NCBI GenBank assembly: GCA_951812775.1
Contig: OX638326.1
Span: forward strand, 3,359,391 to 3,423,390
Length of the DNA stretch: 64,000 nt
DNA from: an uncultured Alphaproteobacteria bacterium
GTDB taxonomy: Bacteria > Pseudomonadota > Alphaproteobacteria > MPNO01 > UBA2964
Reading direction: 5' to 3'
Every line of letters begins with the position of its first letter. Position 1 is the stretch's first letter. A program made the position numbers and the translations under genes. Of the stretch, positions 17,074 through 25,754 are shown one piece after another. The notes below the pieces were generated by a model that saw nothing but the letters and a program-made list of their open reading frames with translations, did not search any database and was not told the origin of the DNA.

Positions 17074-18120
17074 ATGGGATCGATTGATTCTGACGCGCAT
17101 GTCATCGAGTGTGAGGCGACCTTTAATTATATGGACCCGGAATTTGAGCATCTGAGGCCGATGGTTGTTGTCCAGAAATCGGGCAATGCAGAGGTTGATC
17201 TCGAAGGCCGAGCGCAAACCGAATACTGGATTATTGATGGCAAGTTGCAGCCGAAGGAAGGCAATATCGGTTCCAATACATCTAAAGAATCGCGCGAGAT
17301 GCTTGATGTGCAGGCGCGGCTCGATCATATGGACGAGCTTGAAATAGATGTGCAGGTTCTTTATCCGACGGTGTTTTTAAGAGCCTGGACTCAAAACCCG
17401 GAAATCGAACTAGCGCTGTGCCGCTCCTATAACCGCTGGCTGGCTGATATCTGGTCAAAGGCACCAGATCGCCTGCGCTGGGTGGTCATGCCGCCATTGC
17501 AACAGATGGATCGTGTCTGTGAAGAGCTGGAATTTGCCAAAGAGAATGGCGCTTGCGGCATCTTTATGCGGGGGCTCGAATGTGAACGACGTGTGCCCAC
17601 GCCTTACTTCCATCCATTGTTTGATATGGCAGCGGAACTGGACATGCCGATCTGTTTTCATTCCGGCAATAACAGCTTCAATGTGCGTGATATCTACGCC
17701 AAGGAATGCGGCTTCGGGCGTTCAAAACTGCCGGTGGTCTCTGCTTTCCACAATCTGTTGATGGATGATATTCCGGCCAAATGGCCCACCATCCGCTGGG
17801 GTTTTGTTGAGGTAAGTGCGCAATGGATTCCCTATGCGCTGAACGATATGGAAATTCGCTTTGGACGTCGTGGCCGCGAATTCACCGATACGATCATGGC
17901 CGACAATAATATGTATGTGGCCTGCCAGGTCACCGATGATCTGGAATATGTCCTTAAATATTCCGGTGAGGATACATTACTTGTTGGCACCGACTACGGA
18001 CATGCGGACACTTCTGCAGAAATCGAAGCCCTCAGAAAGCTTCGCGATGATGGCAAGGTTTCAGCTGCCGCTGCTGACAAAATCCTTAATGACAACGCGC
18101 GGGCGTTTTATGGGCTTTAG
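17074..18120 (+). CDS. Amidohydrolase-2 family metal-dependent hydrolase or decarboxylase
   Basis: A 348-residue TIM-barrel protein of the amidohydrolase-related (ACMSD-like) family. It opens with SIDSDAHVIECEATFNYMD, with the usual early HxH replaced by Asp-x-His. It has MPICFHSGNNSFNV in the middle, supplying the metal-binding histidine, and GTDYGHADTSAEIEALRKL late, supplying the metal-ligand aspartate. Relatives hydrolyse or non-oxidatively decarboxylate ring-derived acids. GGAGG lies nine bases before the ATG. It is divergent from the CaiB unit and ends 14 bases before a convergent hydrolase gene. The substrate is not determined; a ring-cleavage product of the local pathway is plausible. 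Confidence 0.83.
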   Translation: MGSIDSDAHVIECEATFNYMDPEFEHLRPMVVVQKSGNAEVDLEGRAQTEYWIIDGKLQPKEGNIGSNTSKESREMLDVQARLDHMDELEIDVQVLYPTVFLRAWTQNPEIELALCRSYNRWLADIWSKAPDRLRWVVMPPLQQMDRVCEELEFAKENGACGIFMRGLECERRVPTPYFHPLFDMAAELDMPICFHSGNNSFNVRDIYAKECGFGRSKLPVVSAFHNLLMDDIPAKWPTIRWGFVEVSAQWIPYALNDMEIRFGRRGREFTDTIMADNNMYVACQVTDDLEYVLKYSGEDTLLVGTDYGHADTSAEIEALRKLRDDGKVSAAAADKILNDNARAFYGL

Positions 18121-18134
18121 TCACTGTTTTCTGG

Positions 18135-18980
18135 CTATTCCCCAGCAATCACCTTCTGCATGCAACTGTCGAAGGTTTCGGCGATTTCATTGTAATGGGG
18201 TTCCCATTCCTCGAACCCGACGACATCGACATCTTCAAAGCTCAGCGGCAGTTCATGCCATTCGCTGCCCGGTATAAGCTTGTGTGCATTCCCGGCTGAT
18301 TCTGAGGCATGGGTGTTGTCATTGCCGGGGATAATGATGGTTGGTGCATTAATCCCGTTTAGCTCTTCGTCGGTCATCCCCATTACAGACATGTTGGCAC
18401 CGGCGACAAAAAGCTCCCGAAGGCGTTTTAGAATTGCAATGAATTCAGACGGGTCCATTGCCATCAGCGTGTCGCGATGCTCTGCCTTGGCAGCAATACG
18501 GTCAGCATAGGCTTCGGTTTCGCAGACCGCTGCCATGCCACCTTCTTCGGCAGCACGAATAAACTGGTCGTAATAGTTTTCCGGCAACCGTCCAGCCGCG
18601 AAGGCACCGCCAGTTACTCGCATCAGAAGTAGCCCTCGTGTTGCTTCTGGATGTCGAACACCGAATAGCATGGAGGTTCTGGCACCGGACGATGATCCAC
18701 CGACAAAGGCAGGCAGGGCATCGTGTTGTTTCAGCAATTCGTGCAGATCATCAGACCATACCGCTTCTTCTGTATCTTCAGCGCTCAACGAAATATCGGA
18801 GGCTCCGACATTGCGCCGGTCATGCAGCATCACGCGATATCCTTTGGCTGCAACGCGTGTCGCAAGGTCCTCGACTTCTTTATATTCCCGTCGGCCTCCA
18901 GGTGTTAAGGCAACCCACGGGCCCTCGGTCCCAAGAATTTTATAGTTGATCTGAACGCTGCGAACGGTGGCATAGGGCAT
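18135..18980 (-). CDS. Alpha/beta hydrolase
   Basis: A 281-residue alpha/beta hydrolase fold enzyme. The oxyanion region is GPWVALTPGGRREYKEVE, the nucleophile elbow is VGGSSSGARTSM with the central serine, and IIIPGNDNTHASES supplies the likely acid region. The start at 18980 has AAGGAAA upstream and a normal N-terminus (MPYATVRSVQINYKILG); the longer frame starting at 19016 is rejected. It follows the enolase-superfamily gene on the same strand, 13 bases away, so the two form an operon. Members of this branch cleave esters, lactones or C-C bonds of ring-cleavage products; a lactonase partner for the adjacent cycloisomerase-like enzyme is an appealing but unproven role. Confidence 0.82.
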   Translation of the reverse strand: MPYATVRSVQINYKILGTEGPWVALTPGGRREYKEVEDLATRVAAKGYRVMLHDRRNVGASDISLSAEDTEEAVWSDDLHELLKQHDALPAFVGGSSSGARTSMLFGVRHPEATRGLLLMRVTGGAFAAGRLPENYYDQFIRAAEEGGMAAVCETEAYADRIAAKAEHRDTLMAMDPSEFIAILKRLRELFVAGANMSVMGMTDEELNGINAPTIIIPGNDNTHASESAGNAHKLIPGSEWHELPLSFEDVDVVGFEEWEPHYNEIAETFDSCMQKVIAGE

Positions 18981-18993
18981 AATGTTTCCTTCT

Positions 18994-20064
18994 TTAAGTC
19001 GATATGGGTGATACACTGGCGCCGATAGTGTCTGGGAGTTCTATCACACCATTTTTAACATCTATCCCCTCAAAGGGATCGTCGAGCAATCTTTCAAACT
19101 CGCCAAACTCGCTAGCATACCAAATATCGGGCAAGGTGGATGCCAAATGCATCGCCGGTGCATTAAGCAGACGCGAACCGACATGGGCGCCAAATCGATA
19201 TTTTACATTACCGGATTTACAGATTTTTGCAGCGGCAAGCGTATTCCAGAGCCCACCCAGCTTAGGAACCTTTAGACTGATGGCATCGACGATTTGATTT
19301 TCCACCAACGTGCTGACCTGCTCAATCGAACCCGCACTTTCATCTGCTTCAACGGTCACCGGCACGGCGTTCGTTACCAGCTTCATTCCTTCATAGTCAT
19401 CGATCGCAACTGGCTGCTCGACCAGGTCCAACCGATATTCTGCCATGCCATTTATTGCTGTAATTGCATCCTTGGGTGAATAAGCTTGGTTGGCATCGAC
19501 TGTGAGGTTGGCATTTTCGCCTAAATGTTTTCGGATCGCGGCAACTCGAGCGATATCGAGATCGACCTCGCCGTGCACCTTAATTTTGAAATAACGATAA
19601 CCTTCATCGAACAGTTTCTGCGCTTGTTCAGCCATTTCTTCCGGTTGTTTGATGGCAAGAATACGCAACACGGGAAACTCGGTCCGCAGTGCGCCGCCAA
19701 ACAGTTCATGGAGCGGTACTTTCTTTGTCTTTGCAGCCAGGTCGAACAGGGCGTTATCAATTGCTGCTTTCGCCTGATTGTTGCCGGACACGGCGTTCCC
19801 AATGGCCGTTCGAATTGCCGACATGGCAGCGGGGTCGTGCTCCTTGATGATCGGGGTCAGCTTTTCGATTGTGTTGGTGATCCCATCTCGAGTGGCCCCC
19901 ATATGAGCGGTAGCGGAGCCATAGCCGTAGCCCGTCAATCCCTCGTCAGAGTGGATAGAGACGATGACCCCTTCAGTGGTGGGGTTCGCCCCCAGCGCAA
20001 AACGCCAATTGGGATCCTCTTTTCGCAGGATACATTGGTCGAGGCGAATATCGGTGATTTTCAT
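18994..20064 (-). CDS. Enolase-superfamily enzyme, muconate cycloisomerase-like
   Basis: A 356-residue member of the MLE subgroup of the enolase superfamily. The N-terminal capping domain contains GLTGYGYGSATAHMG. In the barrel, Lys160-x-Lys162 (YFKIKVHG), metal ligands Asp190 (TVDANQAY), Glu216 (VEQP) and Asp241 (EADES), and Lys265 on the opposite face (ISLKVPKLGG) form the expected catalytic set. Such enzymes abstract a proton alpha to a carboxylate, giving cycloisomerisation, racemisation or dehydration. It precedes the alpha/beta hydrolase gene by 13 bases. A strong terminator separates it from the TctC gene upstream. Specificity (muconate, o-succinylbenzoate, dipeptide or other) is not decidable here. 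Confidence 0.87.
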   Translation of the reverse strand: MKITDIRLDQCILRKEDPNWRFALGANPTTEGVIVSIHSDEGLTGYGYGSATAHMGATRDGITNTIEKLTPIIKEHDPAAMSAIRTAIGNAVSGNNQAKAAIDNALFDLAAKTKKVPLHELFGGALRTEFPVLRILAIKQPEEMAEQAQKLFDEGYRYFKIKVHGEVDLDIARVAAIRKHLGENANLTVDANQAYSPKDAITAINGMAEYRLDLVEQPVAIDDYEGMKLVTNAVPVTVEADESAGSIEQVSTLVENQIVDAISLKVPKLGGLWNTLAAAKICKSGNVKYRFGAHVGSRLLNAPAMHLASTLPDIWYASEFGEFERLLDDPFEGIDVKNGVIELPDTIGASVSPIST

Positions 20065-20092
20065 GGAGTTAATATTGCTAGGAAATCCACTA

Positions 20093-20125
20093 GAAAACCC
20101 CGCCCACCGGAAAAGTGAGCGGGGT
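20093..20125 (-). terminator. Intrinsic terminator after the first TctC gene
   Basis: On the minus strand ACCCCGCTCAC, a seven-base loop and GTGGGCGGGGT form eleven consecutive pairs (one G-T) followed by TTTTC. It lies 20 bases past the TctC stop and 29 bases before the enolase-superfamily ATG, so the two genes are likely separately transcribed or attenuated. Confidence 0.85.
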
Positions 20126-20145
20126 CGTATCAGCTAGTCTAAGCT

Positions 20146-21180
20146 TTATTTAAAGCCGAGTGCTTCTTTAGCCCGTTTGACGGTCGCCGCAGAAGCCGAT
20201 GCCGTTTTCGTAACGCGCTTGGCGATTTCTGCACCGCTCATCGGATGAATTTCCACCCGTCGGCTTTTGGCTTCCGCCAAGAAAGCAGGATCTTTGACCA
20301 TCTTGTCATAGGCGCTTCGCAGCGCGTCGAGATGCGCTTTTGGAATGCCCGGAGGGCCAAAGATTGCTCGGCCGGTAATCGTGGGGCCCATCATGAATTC
20401 CGTAAAAGCACGATCCGCAGGAGTCTTTGCAAGATCAACAATGAGCGGTACGTGTTTGGGCAGGTCAGGAGCCTTATTGAGCCCTAGTTCAACCACCGGA
20501 ATGATAAATTTGTTTTCGATCCATTGCGGCGCTTGGGATTTCCAGGAAATCCATCCCGACGTTAGCGCTTTGGCTTCGCCACGTTCTAGGGCTAGTCGAG
20601 TGCCAGCCGATCCCTTGTATCCTTTAATGATCTTGAACTTGGTGCCAAGAAGGCTATTGAGAAATGCTGGAAACATATAGGTCGGGCTGGCAAGACCGCT
20701 GGCGGCGGCAACAATTTCGGTTTTTTTCAAATCATCAAGTGTTTTGATGCCCGTATCGCTGCGCACCATCATGACATGTTTCTGCGTGGCGAGCCGTCCG
20801 AGCCAGCTGAGTTTCCTGACGTCGAGCTTAAATCCCTTGCTTCGGATGAGTTGGAAAATGGGCAGCATGGGAGATGCCAGCCCGATAAACATACCGTTCT
20901 TAGGCGCTATATTGTAGGTGTAGTTCGCCATTTTGAGGCTGCCACCGCCAGGCATGAACTGTGGGACAAAGGTCGGTTTGCCGGGAATATGTTTTCCCAA
21001 ATGATTTACGACAAGACGGGAATAACGGTCATATCCGCCGCCCGGACCGAACCCCACCGCCATAATGCCAACCTGGCCTTTAAAAAATTCTGCGACGGAA
21101 TCGGCTTGCGCGGTAGCCGGGTGAACGCCAATTGCCAAAGCAAGTACGGCAGTTGACCTCAATATTGATTTTATAGCCAT
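20146..21180 (-). CDS. Periplasmic receptor of the Bug/TctC family (first copy)
   Basis: A 344-residue periplasmic binding protein. A signal peptide (MAIKSILRSTAVLALAIGVH, cleavage after about ATAQA) starts at 21180, where GGGGAGA lies upstream; the longer frame from 21267 is rejected. The mature protein shows the Bug fold: GQVGIMAVGFGPGGGYDRYS, the ligand-loop GKPTFVPQFMPGGGSLKMAN, and GAKGSAG-like region KIIKGYKGSAGTRLALERGE. Bug receptors bind carboxylates or amides and feed tripartite tricarboxylate transporters. No TctA or TctB membrane partner is present in the window, so it must work with a transporter encoded elsewhere. A paralogue lies at 28504-29553. Confidence 0.88.
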   Translation of the reverse strand: MAIKSILRSTAVLALAIGVHPATAQADSVAEFFKGQVGIMAVGFGPGGGYDRYSRLVVNHLGKHIPGKPTFVPQFMPGGGSLKMANYTYNIAPKNGMFIGLASPMLPIFQLIRSKGFKLDVRKLSWLGRLATQKHVMMVRSDTGIKTLDDLKKTEIVAAASGLASPTYMFPAFLNSLLGTKFKIIKGYKGSAGTRLALERGEAKALTSGWISWKSQAPQWIENKFIIPVVELGLNKAPDLPKHVPLIVDLAKTPADRAFTEFMMGPTITGRAIFGPPGIPKAHLDALRSAYDKMVKDPAFLAEAKSRRVEIHPMSGAEIAKRVTKTASASAATVKRAKEALGFK

Positions 21181-21286
21181 TCTAGAAATCTCCCCATAAT
21201 TTTTGCATTTTAGGATTTGTTTTTTTAAACGGTAACATTCGAGTCCGTCAGTCGACAAGCCGAACAATTAGAACTTAAATGGCGTC

Positions 21287-22156
21287 ATGACCGATCCCTG
21301 TCAGCCACCTGATCCGAATTGGCGCCCGCCGCCGACGCGCCCGCCTGTGGGCACTTGTGATTGTCACGTTCACATCATGGGGCCGTTCGATAAATTCGCA
21401 CTTTCCGAACGGCGCGGTTATACGCCTGAAGAATGTTCCATAGAAACTTTTCAAGAGATGATGAGTGTTTTGGGGGTTGATCGGGCTGTCATTGTTCAAG
21501 GGAGCGCGCATGGCAATGACAATCGGGTAACTGTTGATGCCGTTCAGAAGCTTGGGAAGAACGGTCGCGGTATTGTGCTGGTGCCACCGGATGTTTCTGA
21601 CTCTGACCTGGAAAGTTTCAGGAATTCGGGAATTTGTGGATTGCGCCTCTCGACGATTTCCAAAGCAGGGTATGGCACTGAACACCTGACGAAAATGGCT
21701 GATCGGGCTTACGAACTCGATTGGATGGTGTTGCTGCACTTTGGCAATGTTGATGCGGTCGTCGGACTTTCACCGTTATTGGAAACGCTCCGCGGGAATT
21801 TTGTGATCGATCATCAGGGACGACCATTGGGCCATCAGGGCGTTGTGTGTGAAGGATTTCAGGCCTTGCTTGATCTGGTCAGGAATACCGAAAATTGCTG
21901 GGTGAAACTCAGCAGCTGGTATCGCCAATCAGTCGCCGATGCTCCCTATGACGATATACGTCCCTTTATTGAAGCCTTAATCGAAGAACGTCCGGACCGT
22001 TTGATCTGGGGCAGCAACTGGCCACATCCAAACTACAAAGGCGTTATGCCTAACGATGCTGATCTGCTGCAACAGATGATGGACTGGGCGGGGTCAGAAG
22101 AAATGGCAAAACGAATCTTGGTGGAGAATCCAGCAAGGCTGTTTGGGTTTTCGTAA
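21287..22156 (+). CDS. Amidohydrolase related to 2-pyrone-4,6-dicarboxylate hydrolase
   Basis: A 289-residue TIM-barrel hydrolase. The N-terminal GTCDCHVHIMGPFDKFALSE supplies the HxH motif. The middle has IVQGSAHGNDNRVTVDA and FVIDHQGRP, and the end has DRLIWGSNWPHPNYKG. This pattern is that of LigI-like lactonases of protocatechuate 4,5-cleavage and related enzymes. LigI-type proteins usually have WGTDWPHP, where Asp is the catalytic acid/base; here it is Asn, so the activity may differ. The gene is divergent from the TctC gene, about 106 bases between starts, and ends nine bases before the convergent flavoprotein remnant. Hydrolysis of a lactone or cyclic amide from aromatic catabolism is likely but unproven. 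Confidence 0.82.
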   Translation: MTDPCQPPDPNWRPPPTRPPVGTCDCHVHIMGPFDKFALSERRGYTPEECSIETFQEMMSVLGVDRAVIVQGSAHGNDNRVTVDAVQKLGKNGRGIVLVPPDVSDSDLESFRNSGICGLRLSTISKAGYGTEHLTKMADRAYELDWMVLLHFGNVDAVVGLSPLLETLRGNFVIDHQGRPLGHQGVVCEGFQALLDLVRNTENCWVKLSSWYRQSVADAPYDDIRPFIEALIEERPDRLIWGSNWPHPNYKGVMPNDADLLQQMMDWAGSEEMAKRILVENPARLFGFS

Positions 22157-22165
22157 CAATAATCG

Positions 22166-23282
22166 CTAGTTCACCCCCGACAGGGCTTTAACATACTCAC
22201 CGATGGCCATTGAGGAGGTCAGCCTTGGCGATTCAATGCCAAACAGATTGATTAGCCCATCGATGCCGTGGTCTTTCTTGCCATGAATGACAAAATCGTT
22301 GGCCGTTGCTTGCTCTAGCGTGAGTTTTGGTCGCACGCCGGTGTGTCCTGGCTGAAGTTCACCATCCTTGAGATCCGGCAAAAAGCGCCGGACAGCTTTG
22401 TAGAAAAACTCCACGCGATCCGGATTGAGGGTGTAATCCACGCTGTCTACGATTTCGACATCCGGGCCAAAGCGATTTAATCCGGATAAATCCGGACAAA
22501 CATGGACCGAAAATTTATGGTCTTTGGGGAGCGGGTAGATCATCCGATTGAATGGCCGTCTGCCGTGTAAAACGAAATAACAACCGCGCGTAAGAAATTT
22601 GTTCGGGAATGGTCTCCATCGGTACGCCTGAGATGGCCTCAGCGACACGTTGCGCGCCATGGCCCGCTGAATTGACACAAAGAGAACATTGGATGGTCGT
22701 CTCATGGTCGCCGCCAACGACGAGCTCTATGCCATTCTCTAATATCCTTCCGGATTTAACTGGCGAATTTACCGCCAATACAGCGCCGTGATCTTCGGCG
22801 TCACCGAGATAAGCTGTCATCAATTCATGTGGCTCTATTAGCCCCGATAAAGGACAATAAAGCGCTCCGGCGAAGGCTAAATTAGGCTCCATCTCGCGAA
22901 TTTCTGCATCATCCGCCACGTAAATTTCCTGCAAACTGTTCTTGTTGGCTTTTTCTTTTAAAGCGTGGAGTTCAGGAATATCGGTTTCATCGACAGCGAC
23001 AACGAATTTACCGGTCATTTCGTGGCTGACGCCGTGTTCGGGGCAGTATTGATAGAGAAGATCACGGCCCCGCAACGCCAGTCGGCTCTTTAGAGTGCCC
23101 GGTGTATAATTGATGCCGGCATGAATACACCCGGAGTTGCGGGTTGAGGTGTGCGTGCCATAGGTGCTTTCGGCCTCGAGTATAATCACCTCGCGTCCCG
23201 CCATCGCCAGAGACCGGGCGATGGCCAGGCCAACGACACCGGCGCCAATAACGATGCAATCAACTCTCTCCGTCACGATCAA
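22166..23282 (-). pseudogene. FAD-dependent oxidoreductase (LhgO/DAO-like), frameshifted
   Basis: The front part (23282 to about 22600) encodes a DAO-fold flavoprotein: CIVIGAGVVGLAIARSLAMA, STYGTHTSTRNSGCIHAGIN and CPLSGLIEPHELM, as in L-2-hydroxyglutarate oxidase-like enzymes. The frame is lost near 22597-22604. The family sequence continues in another frame from KFLTRGCYFVLHGRRPFNRM to the stop at 22166, including SPRLTSSMAIGEYV. Removing one base (or adding two) in the GAACAAATTTC stretch restores a product of about 372 residues. Start is TTG at 23282 or GTG at 23276, with GAGG upstream. Either the gene is newly inactivated or the base is a sequence error. Its role would be oxidation of a 2-hydroxy acid or amino acid. 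Confidence 0.82.
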
Positions 23283-23393
23283 TTTACCTCATCTCAAAGC
23301 CGCTAAATAAGTTTCTTTCATATGCCTTGTTTGGACAAGCTCTGTCATCGGTGAGACACTGGCTGGAAGCACATTGCGAAGGCCGGTGTCTGG

Positions 23394-24581
23394 ATGACCA
23401 GAGAAAAAAGAAATGTTCTCGTATTGGCGACCTGTCAGGTCTTGTTTGGCACCGGGCGCTCGCTATTGATTGCAACGGCACCGCTGATTGCTTATGGCAT
23501 AGCCACCCATAAAGGATTGGCAACGCTCCCGACGTCGCTTGTGATTGTCGGTAAAGCCGTTATGACCATTCCGGCCTCGCTCTTTATGCGGCGCGTAGGA
23601 CGCCGTGCTGGCTTTATGGTCGGCTCGCTGATCGGCGTGGTCAGTGGCCTTCTGAGCGCCTATGCAGTTTTGCACTCAAACTTCTGGCTCTTTGCCTTTG
23701 GCGCATTTCTATTCGGTCTGTTTGCCGGATTTGCGCAGCTCTACCGGTTCGCAGCCGCTGATGTTGCCAGCGAGGATTTTAAAAGCAAGGCAATCTCACT
23801 CGTTCTGGCGGGCGGTGTGGTTTCTGGTTTTCTGGGACCGGAATCGGCCAAGATCGGTCAGCATCTCGTCACTGCTGTCCCATTCGTTGGCGCCTGTCTT
23901 ATTCTGACGGGCGTAACCGTGCTGGCGATTCTGGTTCTGTTGTTTCTTGATATTCCCAAGCTGACGCCGCAAGAGCGTGCCGGCCCCCGGCGTCTGATGA
24001 TGGAAATTATGAAACAGCCGGTATTTCTGGTTGCGGCGACCGCGGCGATGATTTCACAGGGCGTGATGAATTTTTTAATGACCGCGACACCCATCGCGAT
24101 GGCACATGCGCACCATCAGTTCGCCGACACGGCTCTGGTTATCGAATGGCATATATTCGGCATGTTTGCGCCGGGTTTCGTGACAGGTCATCTAATTAAC
24201 AGGTTTGGCGAGACCAACATGGTAATCGCCGGGCTCGCCCTGCAGTTCGTTTGTATTGCTGTCGCGCTTGCCGGTGTGGAGGTCGCGCATTTCTGGCTCT
24301 TGATGCTGCTCCTTGGTGTCGGCTGGAACTTCGCTTTTACCGCTAGTACCTCTTTGATGACGACGGCGGATACAATTTCCGAGCGCGCAAAGACCCAGGG
24401 CGCGATGAATTTCCTGATCTGCGGGTTTGTTCCAGTGCTGTCTTTGTCTTCAGGAGCGCTGGTGCACTTCTTTGGCTGGGATATTGTTAACCTCGGCGCG
24501 ATTCCTTTCCTCATTGTGGCAGTGGGTGCCACGCTTTGGTATGTCGTTTATCAAAAACGTCCGCCCGTGATCTCGACGTAG
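23394..24581 (+). CDS. MFS transporter (12 helices)
   Basis: A 395-residue major facilitator protein. Hydrophobic segments spread over the whole chain fit 12 helices. The loop between helices 2 and 3 reads SLFMRRVGRRAGFMVGSLIG, a variant of the conserved MFS motif A. A second half opens with FLVAATAAMISQGVMNFLM. It belongs to a branch of uncharacterised bacterial MFS carriers; I cannot assign direction or substrate. It is divergent from the frameshifted flavoprotein gene and followed 54 bases later by an alpha/beta hydrolase gene, so it may move the hydrolase substrate or product. No signal of truncation is seen, unlike the two other MFS genes in the window. Confidence 0.87.
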   Translation: MTREKRNVLVLATCQVLFGTGRSLLIATAPLIAYGIATHKGLATLPTSLVIVGKAVMTIPASLFMRRVGRRAGFMVGSLIGVVSGLLSAYAVLHSNFWLFAFGAFLFGLFAGFAQLYRFAAADVASEDFKSKAISLVLAGGVVSGFLGPESAKIGQHLVTAVPFVGACLILTGVTVLAILVLLFLDIPKLTPQERAGPRRLMMEIMKQPVFLVAATAAMISQGVMNFLMTATPIAMAHAHHQFADTALVIEWHIFGMFAPGFVTGHLINRFGETNMVIAGLALQFVCIAVALAGVEVAHFWLLMLLLGVGWNFAFTASTSLMTTADTISERAKTQGAMNFLICGFVPVLSLSSGALVHFFGWDIVNLGAIPFLIVAVGATLWYVVYQKRPPVIST

Positions 24582-24635
24582 AACCGCATCCACGATAGAA
24601 ATAGGCCAACGAACTATTTTTAATCTGGAGGCGTT

Positions 24636-25745
24636 ATGATCGATTTTTTGTTCCCAACCGAAGGCATGGGCTCACAGACTTTGCGTACTGTCGCGGAGGC
24701 CGCTTATGGCGGCGGCGATGTGTTCGAAATTTCCCGTGTTCTCAAAGATATTGAACCGGGTGACAAGGACGCTTTCGAAAAAGCCTGGATCGATAAAGCC
24801 GAGGATACCGAAGCGCGCGCTAAAAAAGCGGAAGCCGCAGGCCATACACGTACAGCAATGAAGTATTACTATGCGGCCAACCAGTATTGGCGCATGTCAG
24901 ACGTGTTGTTGACGATCAAGCGCAATGACGACAAGCGTGAGCGTTTCATCAAGTCTCAGGAATGCTTTCAGGCCGGGGCGAAATATAACGACCCTAAGAT
25001 CGAAGTGATCAAGGTCCAGTGTGGCGATGAAGTATATGAAGGTTACTTCTGTCATCCTCGCAATCCCAAGACAGAAAAATGGCCGGCCGTTTTCTTTATC
25101 GGTGGTGCCGATGCCTTTGCGGAGGAAATTTATTTTGGTGGAAGTGAGCTTTGCGAAAGGGGTTACGCGATGCTGCTCGTCGACACCCCCGGCCGTGGCT
25201 CATCAATGTATGTGAAAAACATTCCGACCCGGCCTGACTATGAAGTTCCCGGAAAGGCCTGCTTTGATTATCTCTTCTCCAGACCTGAGATCGACCCCGA
25301 TCGGGTTGCTCTGATGGGAATTTCAATGGCGGGATATTACGCACCACGTGTGGCTGCGTTTGAGGATCGTATCAAAGCCCTTATTTCGTGGTGTGGCTGC
25401 TATTCGATCCTGGATGATCTGTATCTGCATTACGAACATCTACGCCCGACCGTCCAACGTTTGCTGGGTGGCGTGACGGATGCAGAGGCTCAGGAGCAGC
25501 TCAAGGCATTTACGATGGAAGGGGTTGCCCAGAACATCAAGGTGCCGACCATTATGACACATGGTTCCATGGACAAGTTGATGGATGTTGAAGGGGCCAA
25601 GAAGCTGTTTAGCGAGATCGGTGCCGAAGATAAGACCTTACATATCTATGATGATCCCAAGGAAGGCGGCACGGTACATTGTTCGCATGATTGCTGGGTG
25701 CATCAGATGCCAATGCTTATGGATTGGCTCGAAGACCACGTATAG
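24636..25745 (+). CDS. Alpha/beta hydrolase with N-terminal helical domain (DHPON hydrolase-like)
   Basis: A 369-residue hydrolase. Residues 1 to about 120 are a helical, charged cap (EDTEARAKKAEAAGHTRTAM). The catalytic domain starts near CGDEVYEGYFCHPRNPKTEK and contains FFIGGADAFAEE, the nucleophile elbow ALMGISMAGYYAPR, THGSMDKLMDVEGA for the acid and VHCSHDCWVHQ for the histidine. This two-part layout resembles 2,6-dihydroxypseudooxynicotine hydrolase and FrsA/DUF1100-type enzymes, some of which break C-C bonds in N-heterocycle catabolism. GGAGG lies six bases before the ATG. Together with the Mo-hydroxylases and the amidase it supports, but does not prove, a nitrogen-heterocycle pathway. 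Confidence 0.82.
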   Translation: MIDFLFPTEGMGSQTLRTVAEAAYGGGDVFEISRVLKDIEPGDKDAFEKAWIDKAEDTEARAKKAEAAGHTRTAMKYYYAANQYWRMSDVLLTIKRNDDKRERFIKSQECFQAGAKYNDPKIEVIKVQCGDEVYEGYFCHPRNPKTEKWPAVFFIGGADAFAEEIYFGGSELCERGYAMLLVDTPGRGSSMYVKNIPTRPDYEVPGKACFDYLFSRPEIDPDRVALMGISMAGYYAPRVAAFEDRIKALISWCGCYSILDDLYLHYEHLRPTVQRLLGGVTDAEAQEQLKAFTMEGVAQNIKVPTIMTHGSMDKLMDVEGAKKLFSEIGAEDKTLHIYDDPKEGGTVHCSHDCWVHQMPMLMDWLEDHV

Positions 25746-25754
25746 AGGTCAGGT

